A stretch of 64,000 nt of DNA. Source: Mycobacterium sp. PS03-16. GTDB lineage: Bacteria > Actinomycetota > Actinomycetes > Mycobacteriales > Mycobacteriaceae. A program made the translations under genes and the position numbers. Positions within the stretch are counted from its first letter, which is position 1; each line of letters opens with the position of its first letter. The notes under the pieces were generated by a model. The model was not told where the DNA came from. It worked only from the letters and a program-made list of their open reading frames with translations, and searched no databases. Where the stretch lies: positions 53,468 to 117,467 of the forward strand of contig NZ_SPQO01000017.1 of assembly GCF_004570325.1 (NCBI RefSeq). The letters run 5' to 3'. Shown here in pieces: positions 9,351 through 17,947 of this stretch.

Positions 9351-10661
9351 ATGACCTCCGTGGTAATCATCGGCAGCGGGTTCACCGGTTTCGAGTGCGC
9401 CCGGCATCTGGCCCGCACGCTCGGCAAACGTGACCCGTCCGTGGAGATCACGATCATCTCGCCGGTCGACTACATGCTCTACACACCGCTGCTGCCCGAT
9501 GTGGCGGGCGGTCTGGTCGACGCCCGCTTCGTCACGATTCCGCTGGCCAACAGTTTGCGCGGGGTGCGCGCGGTCCGCGGCCGGGTCGACGGTGTGGACT
9601 TCGACCAGCACACCCTGACCTTCGTCGATCCCGAGGGCCGCACCCACAGCAGGTCGTGGGACCGGCTGGTGCTCACCCCGGGATCGGTCACCCGGCTGTT
9701 CGACGTGCCGGGGCTGGCCGAGCACGCGCGAGGTCTCAAGTCCACCGCCGAGGCGCTCTATCTGCGTGACCACGTGCTCGAACAGCTCGAGCTGGCCAAC
9801 ATCGACGACGATCCGGCGCTCGCGGCGGCGCGCCGCACCATCGTGGTGGTCGGCGCGTCCTATTCGGGGACCGAACTCGCGGTGCAGCTCCGGGCGCTGG
9901 CCGACGCCGCCGCCGATCAGATGGGCTTCGACCGCGACAGTGTGCGGTTCGTCCTGCTGGACCTCGCCGAACAGGTGATGCCCGAGGTCGGCGAGAAACT
10001 CGGCGACGCCGCGCAGCGGGTGTTGCGCCGCAAGGGTATCGACGTCCGGCTCGGCGTCACGCTCAAGGAAGTGCACCCCGACCACGTGGTGCTCAGCGAC
10101 GATTCACGCGTCGACACCCACACCGTCGCCTGGGTCACCGGGGTGACCGGTGCGCCGCTGATCGAACAGCTCGGCCTGCCGACCGAGCGGGGGCGGCTCA
10201 AGGTCGACGCCGACCTGCAGGTGCCGGGACATCCGGATGTGTTCGCCGCCGGGGACGCGGCGGCGGTGCCGGACCTCACGCAACCCGGGTCGATCACCCC
10301 GCCCACCGCCCAGCACGCCACCCGGCAGGGGAAAGTGTTGGCGCGCAACGTCGCTGCCAGTCTCGGCTACGGGACCAAGAAGCTCTACAAGCACCGCAAC
10401 ATGGGCCTCGTGGTCGATCTGGGACCGCGCTACGCGGTGGCCAACCCGCTGGGCGTGCAGTTGTCCGGGATGCCCGCCAAGGCCGTCACCCGCGCCTACC
10501 ACCTGTACGCGATCCCGCGCTTCGTCAACCGGTGGGCGGTGTCGCTGGCTTACGTCACCGATGTCTTCTTCCCCCGCTCGGTGGTGTCGATCGGGCTGTC
10601 CTCGGCCGAGGACGCGCAGTTCTCGGCCAGTGAGGGCATCCCGATGCCGAAGGCCGATTGA
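9351..10661 (+). CDS. Type II NADH dehydrogenase-like FAD oxidoreductase
   Basis: A 436-residue flavoprotein with two dinucleotide folds: GSGFTGFE at the N-terminus for FAD and GASYSGTE near residue 165 for NAD(P)H. The C-terminal FAD motif is FAAGDAAAVPD. The order and length match NDH-2 enzymes, which move electrons from NADH to quinone. The C-terminal membrane-association part is present (about 100 residues after the GD motif, ending near VFFPRSVVSIG). It is more divergent than Ndh/NdhA, so another quinone or NADH-dye reductase is possible. The ATG at 9351 has a GGTGGGG Shine-Dalgarno and is divergent from the DUF2993-like gene. Confidence 0.82.
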   Translation: MTSVVIIGSGFTGFECARHLARTLGKRDPSVEITIISPVDYMLYTPLLPDVAGGLVDARFVTIPLANSLRGVRAVRGRVDGVDFDQHTLTFVDPEGRTHSRSWDRLVLTPGSVTRLFDVPGLAEHARGLKSTAEALYLRDHVLEQLELANIDDDPALAAARRTIVVVGASYSGTELAVQLRALADAAADQMGFDRDSVRFVLLDLAEQVMPEVGEKLGDAAQRVLRRKGIDVRLGVTLKEVHPDHVVLSDDSRVDTHTVAWVTGVTGAPLIEQLGLPTERGRLKVDADLQVPGHPDVFAAGDAAAVPDLTQPGSITPPTAQHATRQGKVLARNVAASLGYGTKKLYKHRNMGLVVDLGPRYAVANPLGVQLSGMPAKAVTRAYHLYAIPRFVNRWAVSLAYVTDVFFPRSVVSIGLSSAEDAQFSASEGIPMPKAD

Positions 10662-10693
10662 TTCAAAACCGGTGCAGCGGGAACAGGATCTGC

Positions 10694-10885
10694 ATGGCTA
10701 CTTACCGTGTGCTGAACCCGAAGGGCGATGTCGTCGAGACCAAGGACATCGAGAGCGCCGACGACGCGCACGCCTGGTTCGTCGACCAGGTGCCCGGCAG
10801 TGAGCTCGGTTGGCGGATGGAAGTCAAGGTCGAGGATGACCGCTGGGACTTCATCGACGACAGCGAGGGCGACCGCTCGTACTGA
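10694..10885 (+). CDS. Small conserved hypothetical protein
   Basis: A 63-residue acidic protein (MATYRVLNPKGDVVETKDIE, then an alternating Trp/Asp-rich end EDDRWDFIDDSEGD). The AACAGGATC stretch before the ATG is an acceptable Shine-Dalgarno. It is compact enough to be one small beta-alpha domain. It lies between the NDH-2-like gene and the Nudix gene, all in one direction with short gaps, so cotranscription is likely. No family is recognised. Confidence 0.6.
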   Translation: MATYRVLNPKGDVVETKDIESADDAHAWFVDQVPGSELGWRMEVKVEDDRWDFIDDSEGDRSY

Positions 10886-10900
10886 CCGTAGAGTGGCCCC

Positions 10901-11401
10901 GTGCCGAAACGCAGTGCGGGCGTACTGCTCTACCGCGTCGTCGACGGCATCGTCGAGGTGCTGCTCGCCCATCCGGGTGGGCCGTTCTGGGCACGCCGCG
11001 ACGACGGCGCGTGGTCGATTCCCAAGGGCGAGTACGCCGAGGACGAGGATCCGTGGGCGGCCGCCTGCCGCGAGTTCACCGAGGAGCTCGGTGTCGCGGC
11101 ACCCACCGGTGAGGCCGTTCGCCTGGATCCGGTCCGGCAGGCCGGTGGCAAGGTCGTGACCGCGTTCGCCGTGCCCGGCGACCTCGACCCGCAGACCGCG
11201 GTCAGCAACACCTTCACCCTCGAATGGCCGAGGGGGTCGGGCAGGGTCAGGGAGTTCGCCGAGGTGGACCGGGTGGCCTGGTTCCCGGTGGCGGGGGCCC
11301 GGGTGAAGCTGCTCGCCGGTCAGGTACCGGTGCTCGACTCGCTGATGGCGCTGCCTGCGCTGAGTACGTACTCCGAGGGTGCGGACGCACCAGCCGGGTA
11401 G
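10901..11401 (+). CDS. Nudix hydrolase
   Basis: A 166-residue pyrophosphohydrolase. The Nudix box GX5EX7REUXEEXGU is visible as GEYAEDEDPWAAAC then REFTEELGV, giving the metal-binding glutamates. The N-terminal part SAGVLLYRVVDGIVEVLLAHPGG is typical of the subgroup that hydrolyses oxidised or dinucleotide substrates, though the substrate cannot be predicted. It starts at GTG 10901. Its 3' end overlaps the convergent SnoaL-like gene by 155 bp. Confidence 0.88.
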   Translation: MPKRSAGVLLYRVVDGIVEVLLAHPGGPFWARRDDGAWSIPKGEYAEDEDPWAAACREFTEELGVAAPTGEAVRLDPVRQAGGKVVTAFAVPGDLDPQTAVSNTFTLEWPRGSGRVREFAEVDRVAWFPVAGARVKLLAGQVPVLDSLMALPALSTYSEGADAPAG

Positions 11402-11837
11402 GCCGCGTCTCGATCGCGTTGACGGTCAGTGCCCGGCCGTGGAACCGCCAGCCGGCCGGCGTCCGGCGGTACTCATCGTCGTACCGCAGATGCCAGACGA
11501 CGTCGGTGACGGTCCCGTCGGCGACGCTCCAGTGGTGCGCGAGACCGGTGATCCGGCCGAGTGCGTACCCCGGCTCGGTGCCCGCCGCGTACACCTCTCC
11601 GACGATGGCGTGTTCGGTGCGGTCCACGCCGGCCAGGCCCGCCATCGCCGCCGCCACGCCGTCGTGGCCGTGTAGATGGCGGACGGGCTCCAGCGCGCGC
11701 GGCGGGTCGGGCAGTCGCAGTTCCGCGGTTTCGGTGAACAACCGCACGACATCGTCGAAGCGCCGGTCATCCACCGCGGCGGCGTACAGGTGGACCAGGT
11801 CGGCCAGCGCGAGCCGGTCGGCGGCGGCCAGGCTCAT
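11247..11837 (-). CDS. SnoaL-like polyketide-cyclase-fold protein with Pro/Arg-rich tail
   Basis: A 196-residue protein. Residues 1-145 show the SnoaL/NTF2 pattern (ALADLVHLYAAAVDDRRFDD, then HGHDGVAAAM, then a WHLRYDDEYRRTPAGWRFHGR end). After that comes a tail of about 50 residues rich in Pro, Arg, Ser and Ala that lies entirely antisense to the end of the Nudix gene. The tail looks like read-through of an ancestral stop and may be non-functional. The gene starts within the stop codon of the LLM gene upstream (ATGA), so it is translated as part of the pknF operon. Confidence 0.75.
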   Translation of the reverse strand: MSLAAADRLALADLVHLYAAAVDDRRFDDVVRLFTETAELRLPDPPRALEPVRHLHGHDGVAAAMAGLAGVDRTEHAIVGEVYAAGTEPGYALGRITGLAHHWSVADGTVTDVVWHLRYDDEYRRTPAGWRFHGRALTVNAIETRPTRLVRPHPRSTYSAQAAPSASRAPVPDRRAASPGPPPPGTRPPGPPRRTP

Positions 11838-12709
11838 GCGATCAGCCCGAGCCGCTGCGCGCACGCCGACAGCACGTCGGTGGCCTCGGCCACCGAGGTC
11901 ACCGGCGGCATCGCCAGCACCGCGCGGTGCGCGCCCAGGCCCGCGAGCCGGTCGGCGCGTTCGGCGTCGATCTTGGCGACCGAATGTCCCAGGGACAGTT
12001 CGAGAGCGTCGGGGTCGCGACCGGATCGTTCGGCTTCTGAACGCATGTCGTCGACCAGGCCGGTCAGCGTGTCACCTGACACCCCGAGCGGCTGGAATCC
12101 GTCGCCGAGCCGGCCGGCCCGCCGGGCCGCGGCGCGGCTGTGGCCACCGATGTGAATCGGAATGCGACGGTGCGGTTTCGGGTACGACATCGCGTCTTCG
12201 AAGTCGTAGAACTCGCCATGGAAACCCGCCCCGTCGGGACGGTTCTGCCACAGCGTGCGCAGCACCTCGATCTGCTCATCGACGCGACGTCCCCGGTCGG
12301 CGAAGTCGGCGCCGCACGCGTGCAGCTCCTCGGCCAGCCAACCGGTGCCGACCGCCAGCCGCACGCGCCCGCGGGCGAGCGTGTCGACGGTGGCGACGCG
12401 CTTGGCCAGCACCACCGGATGGTGGTTGGGCAGCACCAGCACGCCCGTCGCCAGCCCGAGCCGTTCGGTGTGGGCGGCCAGGAACGCCAGCAGGTCGAGC
12501 GGGTCGGGCACCGGAACGTCGGCGGCCAGTTCGACCCGGCCGGACGGGTCGTAGGGGTACACGCTGCGGTACTGCGTCATCAGCACCGTGTGCTCGACCA
12601 GCACGATCGACTCGAAGCCGCACGCTTCGAGGTGACGGGCGAACGCCGCCATCCACACCGGATCGGCGGTCACCCCCGCGGCGACCGGGGCGACGACGGC
12701 GTACTTCAC
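11834..12709 (-). CDS. LLM-class F420-dependent oxidoreductase
   Basis: A 291-residue flavin/F420-type TIM-barrel enzyme. Diagnostic parts are [20 protein letters not shown], the strand [24 protein letters not shown], and [14 protein letters not shown], then [22 protein letters not shown]. This is the mycobacterial family of putative F420-dependent monooxygenases or dehydrogenases; the substrate is unknown. It begins at GTG 12709, overlapping the pknF stop by 4 bp, and its own stop overlaps the next start, so pknF, this gene and the SnoaL-like gene are one operon. A kinase-oxidoreductase functional link is inferred. Confidence 0.87.
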   Translation of the reverse strand: MKYAVVAPVAAGVTADPVWMAAFARHLEACGFESIVLVEHTVLMTQYRSVYPYDPSGRVELAADVPVPDPLDLLAFLAAHTERLGLATGVLVLPNHHPVVLAKRVATVDTLARGRVRLAVGTGWLAEELHACGADFADRGRRVDEQIEVLRTLWQNRPDGAGFHGEFYDFEDAMSYPKPHRRIPIHIGGHSRAAARRAGRLGDGFQPLGVSGDTLTGLVDDMRSEAERSGRDPDALELSLGHSVAKIDAERADRLAGLGAHRAVLAMPPVTSVAEATDVLSACAQRLGLIA

Positions 12710-14130
12710 GGCAGACCGTTGCTGCGCCGGATCGCCTCTCGGCACTCGCGTCGGGTCATGTCGGTCTGCTGCATGCACACGCGCACCGGCGATTCCTCCA
12801 CGACGGGCAGCACCTCATCGGCGGGATCCGGGGTGAGCGTCGGCGGAGGGACGTCGCCGGGGGTCAGCGACCAGATCGACGCCCCCGTCGTCTGCAGCGT
12901 CTCGCAGTACGCGGTGGCGCCGTCGGCGGTGGTGGAGGTGCTGCCCAATGGCGCGCATCCGGCTCCGACCACCGCGACCGGGGCAGCCGTCGTGGTGCTG
13001 GTCGTCGCAGGCGGGGGCGTCGTGGTGGCGGGCGGCGGTGGCGCGGCGGTGGTGGTCGTCGTGGTCGTCACGGTGGGCGCCGATGTGGGCGTGGCCGCCG
13101 TCGACGTCGGTGCGGCGGTCGGTCGTTCGTCGGCGCGGCGGAACTCCGCGACCGCGACCGCGATCGCGGCCACCAGCAGCACCGCCAGCACGACGGGGAC
13201 CAGCACCGCGGGGCGCAGCAGCGAACGGCGCGGTTCCGGTGGTGCCGGTGCGGCCACGGGCAGCCACTGCTGGGTCGCGCCCGGATCTCCGTGCCCGAGC
13301 TGGTGGGTCAGCGCCCGGGCGAAGTCGGCGCAGCGTTCGAAACGGTCGCCGGGGTCCTTGGCCAGGGCGCGGGCGAACACCGGGTCGGCGGCGGCGAGTT
13401 CGGCGCGGTGCGCACCGGGGGCCGGGGGAGCCGACGACAGGTGCTGGCTGATCACCACCGCGGGATTGGAGTGGGAGAACGGCGGTTTCCCGGTCAGGAG
13501 GTGAAAGGCGGTGGCCGCCAGCGCGTACTGGTCGGCCCGCCCGTCGAGCTCACCGCCCATCAGCTGTTCGGGGGCGGCGTAGGAGACGGTGCCGACGGTC
13601 ATGTTCGTCGCGGTCAACCCGCTGATGTCGTTGACCCAGCGGGCGATGCCGAAGTCCGCCAGCAAGATTCGGTGCTCACCGGATTCCGGCCGGGTGAGCA
13701 GGATATTGGCCGGTTTGACGTCGCGATGCAGCAGTCCACGCTGGTGGGCGTAGTCGAGCGCATCGGCCACGGCGCGGACGATCGCGGCGACCTCCTCGGG
13801 TGGGAGGCCGTCGGTGTGGCGGTCGCGCAACAGCTGCGCCGCGTCGGTGCCCTCCACGTAGTCCATGGAGATCCAGATCTGGCCGTCGCACTCGCCGCGG
13901 TCGTGCACGCCGACGATGTGCGGATGCCACAGCGTCGCGGCGATGTCGGCTTCCCGGTTGAACCGCTCTCGGTACTCGGTGTCCGCTGATACGGTCGCCG
14001 GCAGCACCTTCAGCGCGTCGCGCCGGGGTAGCCGGGGATGCTGGGCCAGATACACCTCGCCCATGCCGCCGGTTCCCAGCAGTCGCACGATGGTGTACCC
14101 CGCGAAGGTCGCCCCCTCGGCCAACGGCAT
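12706..14130 (-). CDS. pknF: Membrane Ser/Thr protein kinase PknF
   Basis: A 474-residue receptor kinase that matches M. tuberculosis PknF in length and nearly throughout. It begins [20 protein letters not shown], with the Gly-rich loop GTGGMGEV at 19-26, Lys41, HRD at 135-137, DFG at 159-161 and an activation loop TATNMTVGT with Thr173/175/178. Juxtamembrane basic residues precede a single membrane segment at about 306-328. The extracellular part starts with a Thr/Pro-rich linker and then a small cysteine-containing domain ending [12 protein letters not shown]. In M. tuberculosis pknF is followed by the FHA-ABC transporter Rv1747; here it is followed by an LLM oxidoreductase and a SnoaL-like gene. 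Confidence 0.94.
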   Translation of the reverse strand: MPLAEGATFAGYTIVRLLGTGGMGEVYLAQHPRLPRRDALKVLPATVSADTEYRERFNREADIAATLWHPHIVGVHDRGECDGQIWISMDYVEGTDAAQLLRDRHTDGLPPEEVAAIVRAVADALDYAHQRGLLHRDVKPANILLTRPESGEHRILLADFGIARWVNDISGLTATNMTVGTVSYAAPEQLMGGELDGRADQYALAATAFHLLTGKPPFSHSNPAVVISQHLSSAPPAPGAHRAELAAADPVFARALAKDPGDRFERCADFARALTHQLGHGDPGATQQWLPVAAPAPPEPRRSLLRPAVLVPVVLAVLLVAAIAVAVAEFRRADERPTAAPTSTAATPTSAPTVTTTTTTTAAPPPPATTTPPPATTSTTTAAPVAVVGAGCAPLGSTSTTADGATAYCETLQTTGASIWSLTPGDVPPPTLTPDPADEVLPVVEESPVRVCMQQTDMTRRECREAIRRSNGLP

Positions 14131-14200
14131 GGCGCGATAGTACAGATCGCCGTTCGCGGGGAGGGCGAATGTGAAGAGGACACGAGCGGAGGACGAGTCG

Positions 14201-14542
14201 GTGGCAACGGTTCAGGTGGGCGGACAGCAACTGCCCGGCACATTCACCAATCACTTCCTGGCGCACCTGCAGGTCGCCGCGGCGGCGCGGTTCGCCGCGG
14301 GTAAAGGGTTCTTCCTCACCACCACGCAGTCCGACGGGAACGGCGAACGCACCGTCAGCCACTGGTTGCACCCCGGACTGCCGGTCAGCTTCGGCTTCGA
14401 CATCGCCGACGGTGACGGCGGCCGGTTGTCACCGGTGGCGGTGGACACCGCCGAGGTCGACGAACTCACCGCGGCGATGGACACCCCTTACGGGGTGCGC
14501 GGCAGTGACGGCGTGTGGTGGCCGTTCGCCGAACACCTGTAG
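14201..14542 (+). CDS. Conserved hypothetical protein
   Basis: A 113-residue soluble protein. The GTG at 14201 ([10 protein letters not shown]) is preferred because GGAGG lies 8 bases upstream; a GTG at 14171 would add 10 residues. It contains [20 protein letters not shown] and [20 protein letters not shown], with a Trp-rich end ([13 protein letters not shown]). There is no signal peptide or membrane helix. It is divergent from pknF (70 bp between starts) and convergent with the ferredoxin reductase gene, 3 bp away. No family is recognised. Confidence 0.65.
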   Translation: MATVQVGGQQLPGTFTNHFLAHLQVAAAARFAAGKGFFLTTTQSDGNGERTVSHWLHPGLPVSFGFDIADGDGGRLSPVAVDTAEVDELTAAMDTPYGVRGSDGVWWPFAEHL

Positions 14543-14545
14543 CGG

Positions 14546-15649
14546 CTACAGGTCCAGCGTGAGGCGGTCGCCGGCCGCCCGGGACACACAGGTCAACATC
14601 AGGCCCGCGGCCCGCTCCGGGTCGGTCAGCAGCGTGTCGCGATGGTCGACGTCACCGTCCTGCACCCGGGTGCGGCAGGTGCCGCAGAACCCCTGCTGAC
14701 ACGAGTAGGCCGTGTGCACGCCCGCTCGGCGCAGCGCGGCGAGCAGGGTCTCGTCGGCGGCCACCGGCACCGAGGCGCCGGTGGAGGCAACGGTCACCGT
14801 GAACGGGGCGCCGTCGACGACCGGCGGCGCGGCGAACCGCTCGAAGTGCAGTTCGGCGCCACGCCCGGCGGCGGCGAGCGCGATGCGGATCGCGGTCAGC
14901 ATCGGTGCCGGTCCACAAGCGTACACACCGGTGCCGTCAAGCCGGTCGCCCAGCAGTTCCCGAACGTCGGGGATGCCGCCGGTGTCGTCGGTGCGGATCC
15001 GCACCCGGTCGCCGTAGGCGCTGACCTCGTCGAGGAACGGCAGGCTGTCGCGGGTGCGGCCGGTGTAGACCATCGACCAGTCCACGCCGAGGCGCTGCGC
15101 GACCGCGAGCATCGGCAGAATCGGCGTGATCCCGATCCCGCCGGCGACGAAACGCAGGCGCCGGGCCGGTGACCCGTAACCGGGCACGGTGAGCGGGAAG
15201 GCGTTTCGCGGGCCATGGGTGTGCACCGTCGAGCCGACCGGCAGCGCGTCGTGCGCCTCGACCGAACCGCCACCGCCGCCGGGGATCCGGCGCACCGCGA
15301 TGCGGTATGCGCTCGCCGCCGGGTCGCCGCACAGCGAGTACTGCCGAATGCGGCCGCTGGGCAGGTGTAGGTCGAGATGCGCGCCGGGATACCAGCGCGG
15401 CAGCGGGTCGGCGCCGGTGGCCGCGAGGGTGAGCGCAACGACGTCCTCGTCACGGGCCACGACCCGCCGCTCGACCACGGTCAGCGTCAACCGGTTGTCG
15501 CGGGCGGCGGGTGGGGAGATGTCTCGAACCCGGCCGGACAGCGCCCACAGCGCGGAGATCGCCGCGTCGGCGACCCCGAGCGACACGTCGTGGCGCAACC
15601 CGCCGAACGCGCTCGGCGGCGTGTGCCGGAACCGGTCGAGCAGTGCCAT
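14546..15649 (-). CDS. Ferredoxin--NAD(P)H reductase with C-terminal [2Fe-2S] domain
   Basis: A 367-residue electron-transfer protein. An FAD-binding part (YPGAHLDLHLPSGRIRQYSL) is followed by the NAD-binding GGIGITPILPM and the end motif YACGPAPML, then a plant-type [2Fe-2S] domain with CQQGFCGTC plus a late Cys in LMLTCVSRA. This is the phthalate-dioxygenase-reductase arrangement. It feeds electrons to non-haem iron oxygenases or desaturases. The start codon at 15649 directly abuts the stop of the upstream di-iron-like gene, so the two are cotranscribed, and that protein is the obvious partner. Partner choice is inferred. Confidence 0.88.
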   Translation of the reverse strand: MALLDRFRHTPPSAFGGLRHDVSLGVADAAISALWALSGRVRDISPPAARDNRLTLTVVERRVVARDEDVVALTLAATGADPLPRWYPGAHLDLHLPSGRIRQYSLCGDPAASAYRIAVRRIPGGGGGSVEAHDALPVGSTVHTHGPRNAFPLTVPGYGSPARRLRFVAGGIGITPILPMLAVAQRLGVDWSMVYTGRTRDSLPFLDEVSAYGDRVRIRTDDTGGIPDVRELLGDRLDGTGVYACGPAPMLTAIRIALAAAGRGAELHFERFAAPPVVDGAPFTVTVASTGASVPVAADETLLAALRRAGVHTAYSCQQGFCGTCRTRVQDGDVDHRDTLLTDPERAAGLMLTCVSRAAGDRLTLDL

Positions 15650-16549
15650 CTACAGGTGTGCGGCGCGCGCCGCGGGGGAGCCGGCCAGGTACGCGACGGC
15701 CTGTGCCGTCGACCCCATCTCCGCCGGGGAGAAGCCGGGACGGAAGTACATGAACGTGTTGGCGCCGAACAGTTTCCGGTACCGCGGCAGCAGGCCCAGC
15801 GCGGAGTCGCGCATCCGCATCCGGTTGAAGCGCCACCAGCTGATGTCGGTGTGCGGGTCGTGCTTGACCAGATACCACGCCGCGCGCTGGAAGAACACGA
15901 AGATCAGGGGTACGGCCAGCGACATCGCCCGGATGCGGTCGAGGTAGCTGTCGTGGAAGTACACCGCGACGTCGTGTGCGACGCTGCGGTGCTCCACCTC
16001 CTCGCTGCCGTGCCAGCGGAACAGATCGGCCATCGTCGGGTCGGCGCCGTGCTCGTCCCACGTGCAGTTCAGCGCGAAGTCGCCCATCACCGCGGTGTAG
16101 TGCTCGATCGCCGCGATGAGCCACAGCCGGTCGCACAGGTGGTTGAGCCGGCGTTTGGGATCCGTCGAGGTGGTCGGCGCCAGCACCTTTCCGAAGACGT
16201 ACTCGATCTGGTCGAGCACCGGCGCCGGGTCGATGCCGTGCGTCTCGAGGTAGGAGTGCAGCACCTGTTCGTGGACGTCGGCGTGAGTGGCCTCCTGCCC
16301 GATGAACCCCCGCATGTCGTCGGCCAGCTTGGGATCGTGCACCAGCGGCAGGGCCTCGTTGAAGGTGTCGACGAACCACCGTTCGGCGGCCGGCAGCACG
16401 ATGTTGAGCAGGCTGACGACGTTGGACGCCACGGGGTGGCCGGGGATCCAGTGCAGCGCCACGCCGTCGACGTCGAACGCGACCCTGCGGGCCTGGATCT
16501 GCACCGGCCCCGGATCGACCTCCGGGAAATCTCCTTGTGCTCCCGCCAT
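15650..16549 (-). CDS. Probable di-iron enzyme (PF10118 'metal-dependent hydrolase' family)
   Basis: A 299-residue protein from ATG 16549. Two motifs, QEATHADVHE and EEVEHRSVAHD, are of the E-x-x-H type spaced within a helical protein, as in ferritin-like di-iron proteins. Databases label the family a predicted metal-dependent hydrolase, but the residues suit an oxygenase or desaturase. A hydrophobic helix (LAVPLIFVFFQRAAWYLV) could hold it at the membrane. Immediate linkage to a [2Fe-2S] reductase supports an oxygen-activating role. The start has no strong Shine-Dalgarno, and a TGTAC-AA-GTACA palindrome lies 10 bp upstream. The family is confident, the activity is not. Confidence 0.8.
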   Translation of the reverse strand: MAGAQGDFPEVDPGPVQIQARRVAFDVDGVALHWIPGHPVASNVVSLLNIVLPAAERWFVDTFNEALPLVHDPKLADDMRGFIGQEATHADVHEQVLHSYLETHGIDPAPVLDQIEYVFGKVLAPTTSTDPKRRLNHLCDRLWLIAAIEHYTAVMGDFALNCTWDEHGADPTMADLFRWHGSEEVEHRSVAHDVAVYFHDSYLDRIRAMSLAVPLIFVFFQRAAWYLVKHDPHTDISWWRFNRMRMRDSALGLLPRYRKLFGANTFMYFRPGFSPAEMGSTAQAVAYLAGSPAARAAHL

Positions 16550-16558
16550 GCCGGGGAG

Positions 16559-16570
16559 TGTACAAGTACA
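16559..16570. promoter_or_regulatory. Palindrome between divergent genes
   Basis: TGTAC-AA-GTACA is a perfect 12-bp palindrome. It sits between the di-iron gene (start 16549, minus) and the acyltransferase gene (start 16618, plus), a place from which one regulator could control both. Confidence 0.35.
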
Positions 16571-16617
16571 TGGGAACGCAGGTTTCGGCTAACCGTCTTG
16601 TGTCAATACGCACCGCT

Positions 16618-17463
16618 ATGGCCGGGATCACAGACGCTCTCGAATGGGCCAAGCACCAGATCACCTCCCGGGTGCCCAAGGCCGACCTGGATCAGCGCGA
16701 CTCCGACTACATCCTCGAGCAGCTGCCGGGCACCTGGCTGCTGGCCTCGCTGTACTTCCGCGCCGACGTGCGCGGGCTCGACCGCATCCCCAAGGACGGG
16801 CCGGTGCTGCTGGTCGGCAACCACAGCGGCGGCAACCTGCCGCCGGACACCTTCGTGTTCACGCTGGCGTTCTGCTCCTACTTCGGCGTGGAGCGGCCGT
16901 TCTACCAACTGGCCCACAACCTGGTGGTGTCGATGCCGGGGCTGGGCTGGCTGCGCAAGTTCGGCACCGTCGCGGCCAACCATGAGAATGCCAAGCTGGC
17001 ACTGGAATCCGGCGGCGCGCTGCTGGTCTACCCGGGCGGCGACTATGAGGTGTTCCGGCCGTCGTGGGAACGCCACCGGGTCGATTTCGGCGGCCGCAAG
17101 GGATACGTCAAGCTCGCCCGCGAAGCCGGCGTGCCGATCGTCCCGGTGGCCAGCGTCGGCGGCCAGGAGGCGGCCCTGTTCCTCGATCGGGGCCAGTGGC
17201 TGGCCAAGCTGCTGATGGTCGACAAGACCGCCCGGCTCAAGAGTGTGCCGATCCTGCTGGCGCCGCCGTGGGGCCTGGCGGTCAGCGACCTGATCCCGCG
17301 CCTGCCGCTGCCCACGAAGATCGTCATCGAGGTGCAGGAGCCCATCGACGCCGAGGACATCGCCGGCGCCGACGACGACGTGATCAACGACAAGGTGCTG
17401 GCCAGCCTGCAGTCCGGGGTGGACCGGCTGGCCGCGGAACGCCGCTTCCCGGTGATCGGATAG
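16618..17463 (+). CDS. PlsC-type lysophospholipid/glycerolipid acyltransferase
   Basis: A 281-residue acyltransferase starting at ATG 16618 (MAGITDALEW); an upstream ATG at 16537 would overlap the neighbouring start and palindrome. It has the acyltransferase block I as NHSGGNLPPD, an expanded H-x(n)-D motif, and block III as LLVYPGGDYEVFRP, near the PEG-type motif of the family. Later blocks (VPIVPVASVGGQE) are also present. The relatives I recognise are the DGAT-like mycobacterial Rv0502-type proteins. It would transfer a fatty acyl group to glycerolipid. It is followed 8 bp on by an SRPBCC gene. Confidence 0.82.
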   Translation: MAGITDALEWAKHQITSRVPKADLDQRDSDYILEQLPGTWLLASLYFRADVRGLDRIPKDGPVLLVGNHSGGNLPPDTFVFTLAFCSYFGVERPFYQLAHNLVVSMPGLGWLRKFGTVAANHENAKLALESGGALLVYPGGDYEVFRPSWERHRVDFGGRKGYVKLAREAGVPIVPVASVGGQEAALFLDRGQWLAKLLMVDKTARLKSVPILLAPPWGLAVSDLIPRLPLPTKIVIEVQEPIDAEDIAGADDDVINDKVLASLQSGVDRLAAERRFPVIG

Positions 17464-17471
17464 GGGCGTCG

Positions 17472-17906
17472 ATGAGGCTCGAACGGCGCTGCATCCTCGA
17501 TGCCGATCGCGACACCGTGTGGAAGACGGTCAGCAACCCGGACTGCTATCCGGAGTTCATGGCCAGCCTGGAGCGCTGGGAGACGGTCACCGACGGACCG
17601 GTCGGCGTCGGCTCCCGATTCACCGTGCACTGGAAGGTGGGTTCGGTGCCGATCGGCGGGGTCATCGAGATCGTCGAACTCGACGCGCCCCGCGACCTGG
17701 CCTGGATCGGCATCACCGGTATCACGCTGCGTGGGCGGTTCCGCCTGCGCGACGCCTCCGACGGGCGGACGAAGGTGACGTTCCGCCTGGCCTACGAGGC
17801 GCCCGGCGGACTGCTCGGCCTGATCGCCGACCGGGTCGCCGCCCGCCAGGTCGGCCGCAACATGTCCGAGACGCTCAAGCGGCTCAAGACCCTGGTGGAC
17901 GGCTGA
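17472..17906 (+). CDS. SRPBCC (START/polyketide-cyclase fold) protein
   Basis: A 144-residue protein with the helix-grip pattern: RCILDADRDTVWKTVSNPD at the start, a beta sheet (GSRFTVHWKVGSVPIGGVIEI), then a C-terminal helix GRNMSETLKRLKTLV. Such proteins hold hydrophobic ligands such as lipids, sterols or polyketides. It lies 8 bp after the acyltransferase gene, so an accessory role in lipid handling is plausible but inferred. Confidence 0.8.
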   Translation: MRLERRCILDADRDTVWKTVSNPDCYPEFMASLERWETVTDGPVGVGSRFTVHWKVGSVPIGGVIEIVELDAPRDLAWIGITGITLRGRFRLRDASDGRTKVTFRLAYEAPGGLLGLIADRVAARQVGRNMSETLKRLKTLVDG

Positions 17907-17947
17907 CCCCGCCGTTTGGCGTTCCCGGCCGCGGGTAAGCGTCGCCC

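Noticed and set aside
11224..13989. A 921-codon plus-strand frame across the pknF operon
   Set aside because: It is antisense to three well-supported genes and is Arg/Pro/Gly-rich without any motif; high GC creates such long open frames.
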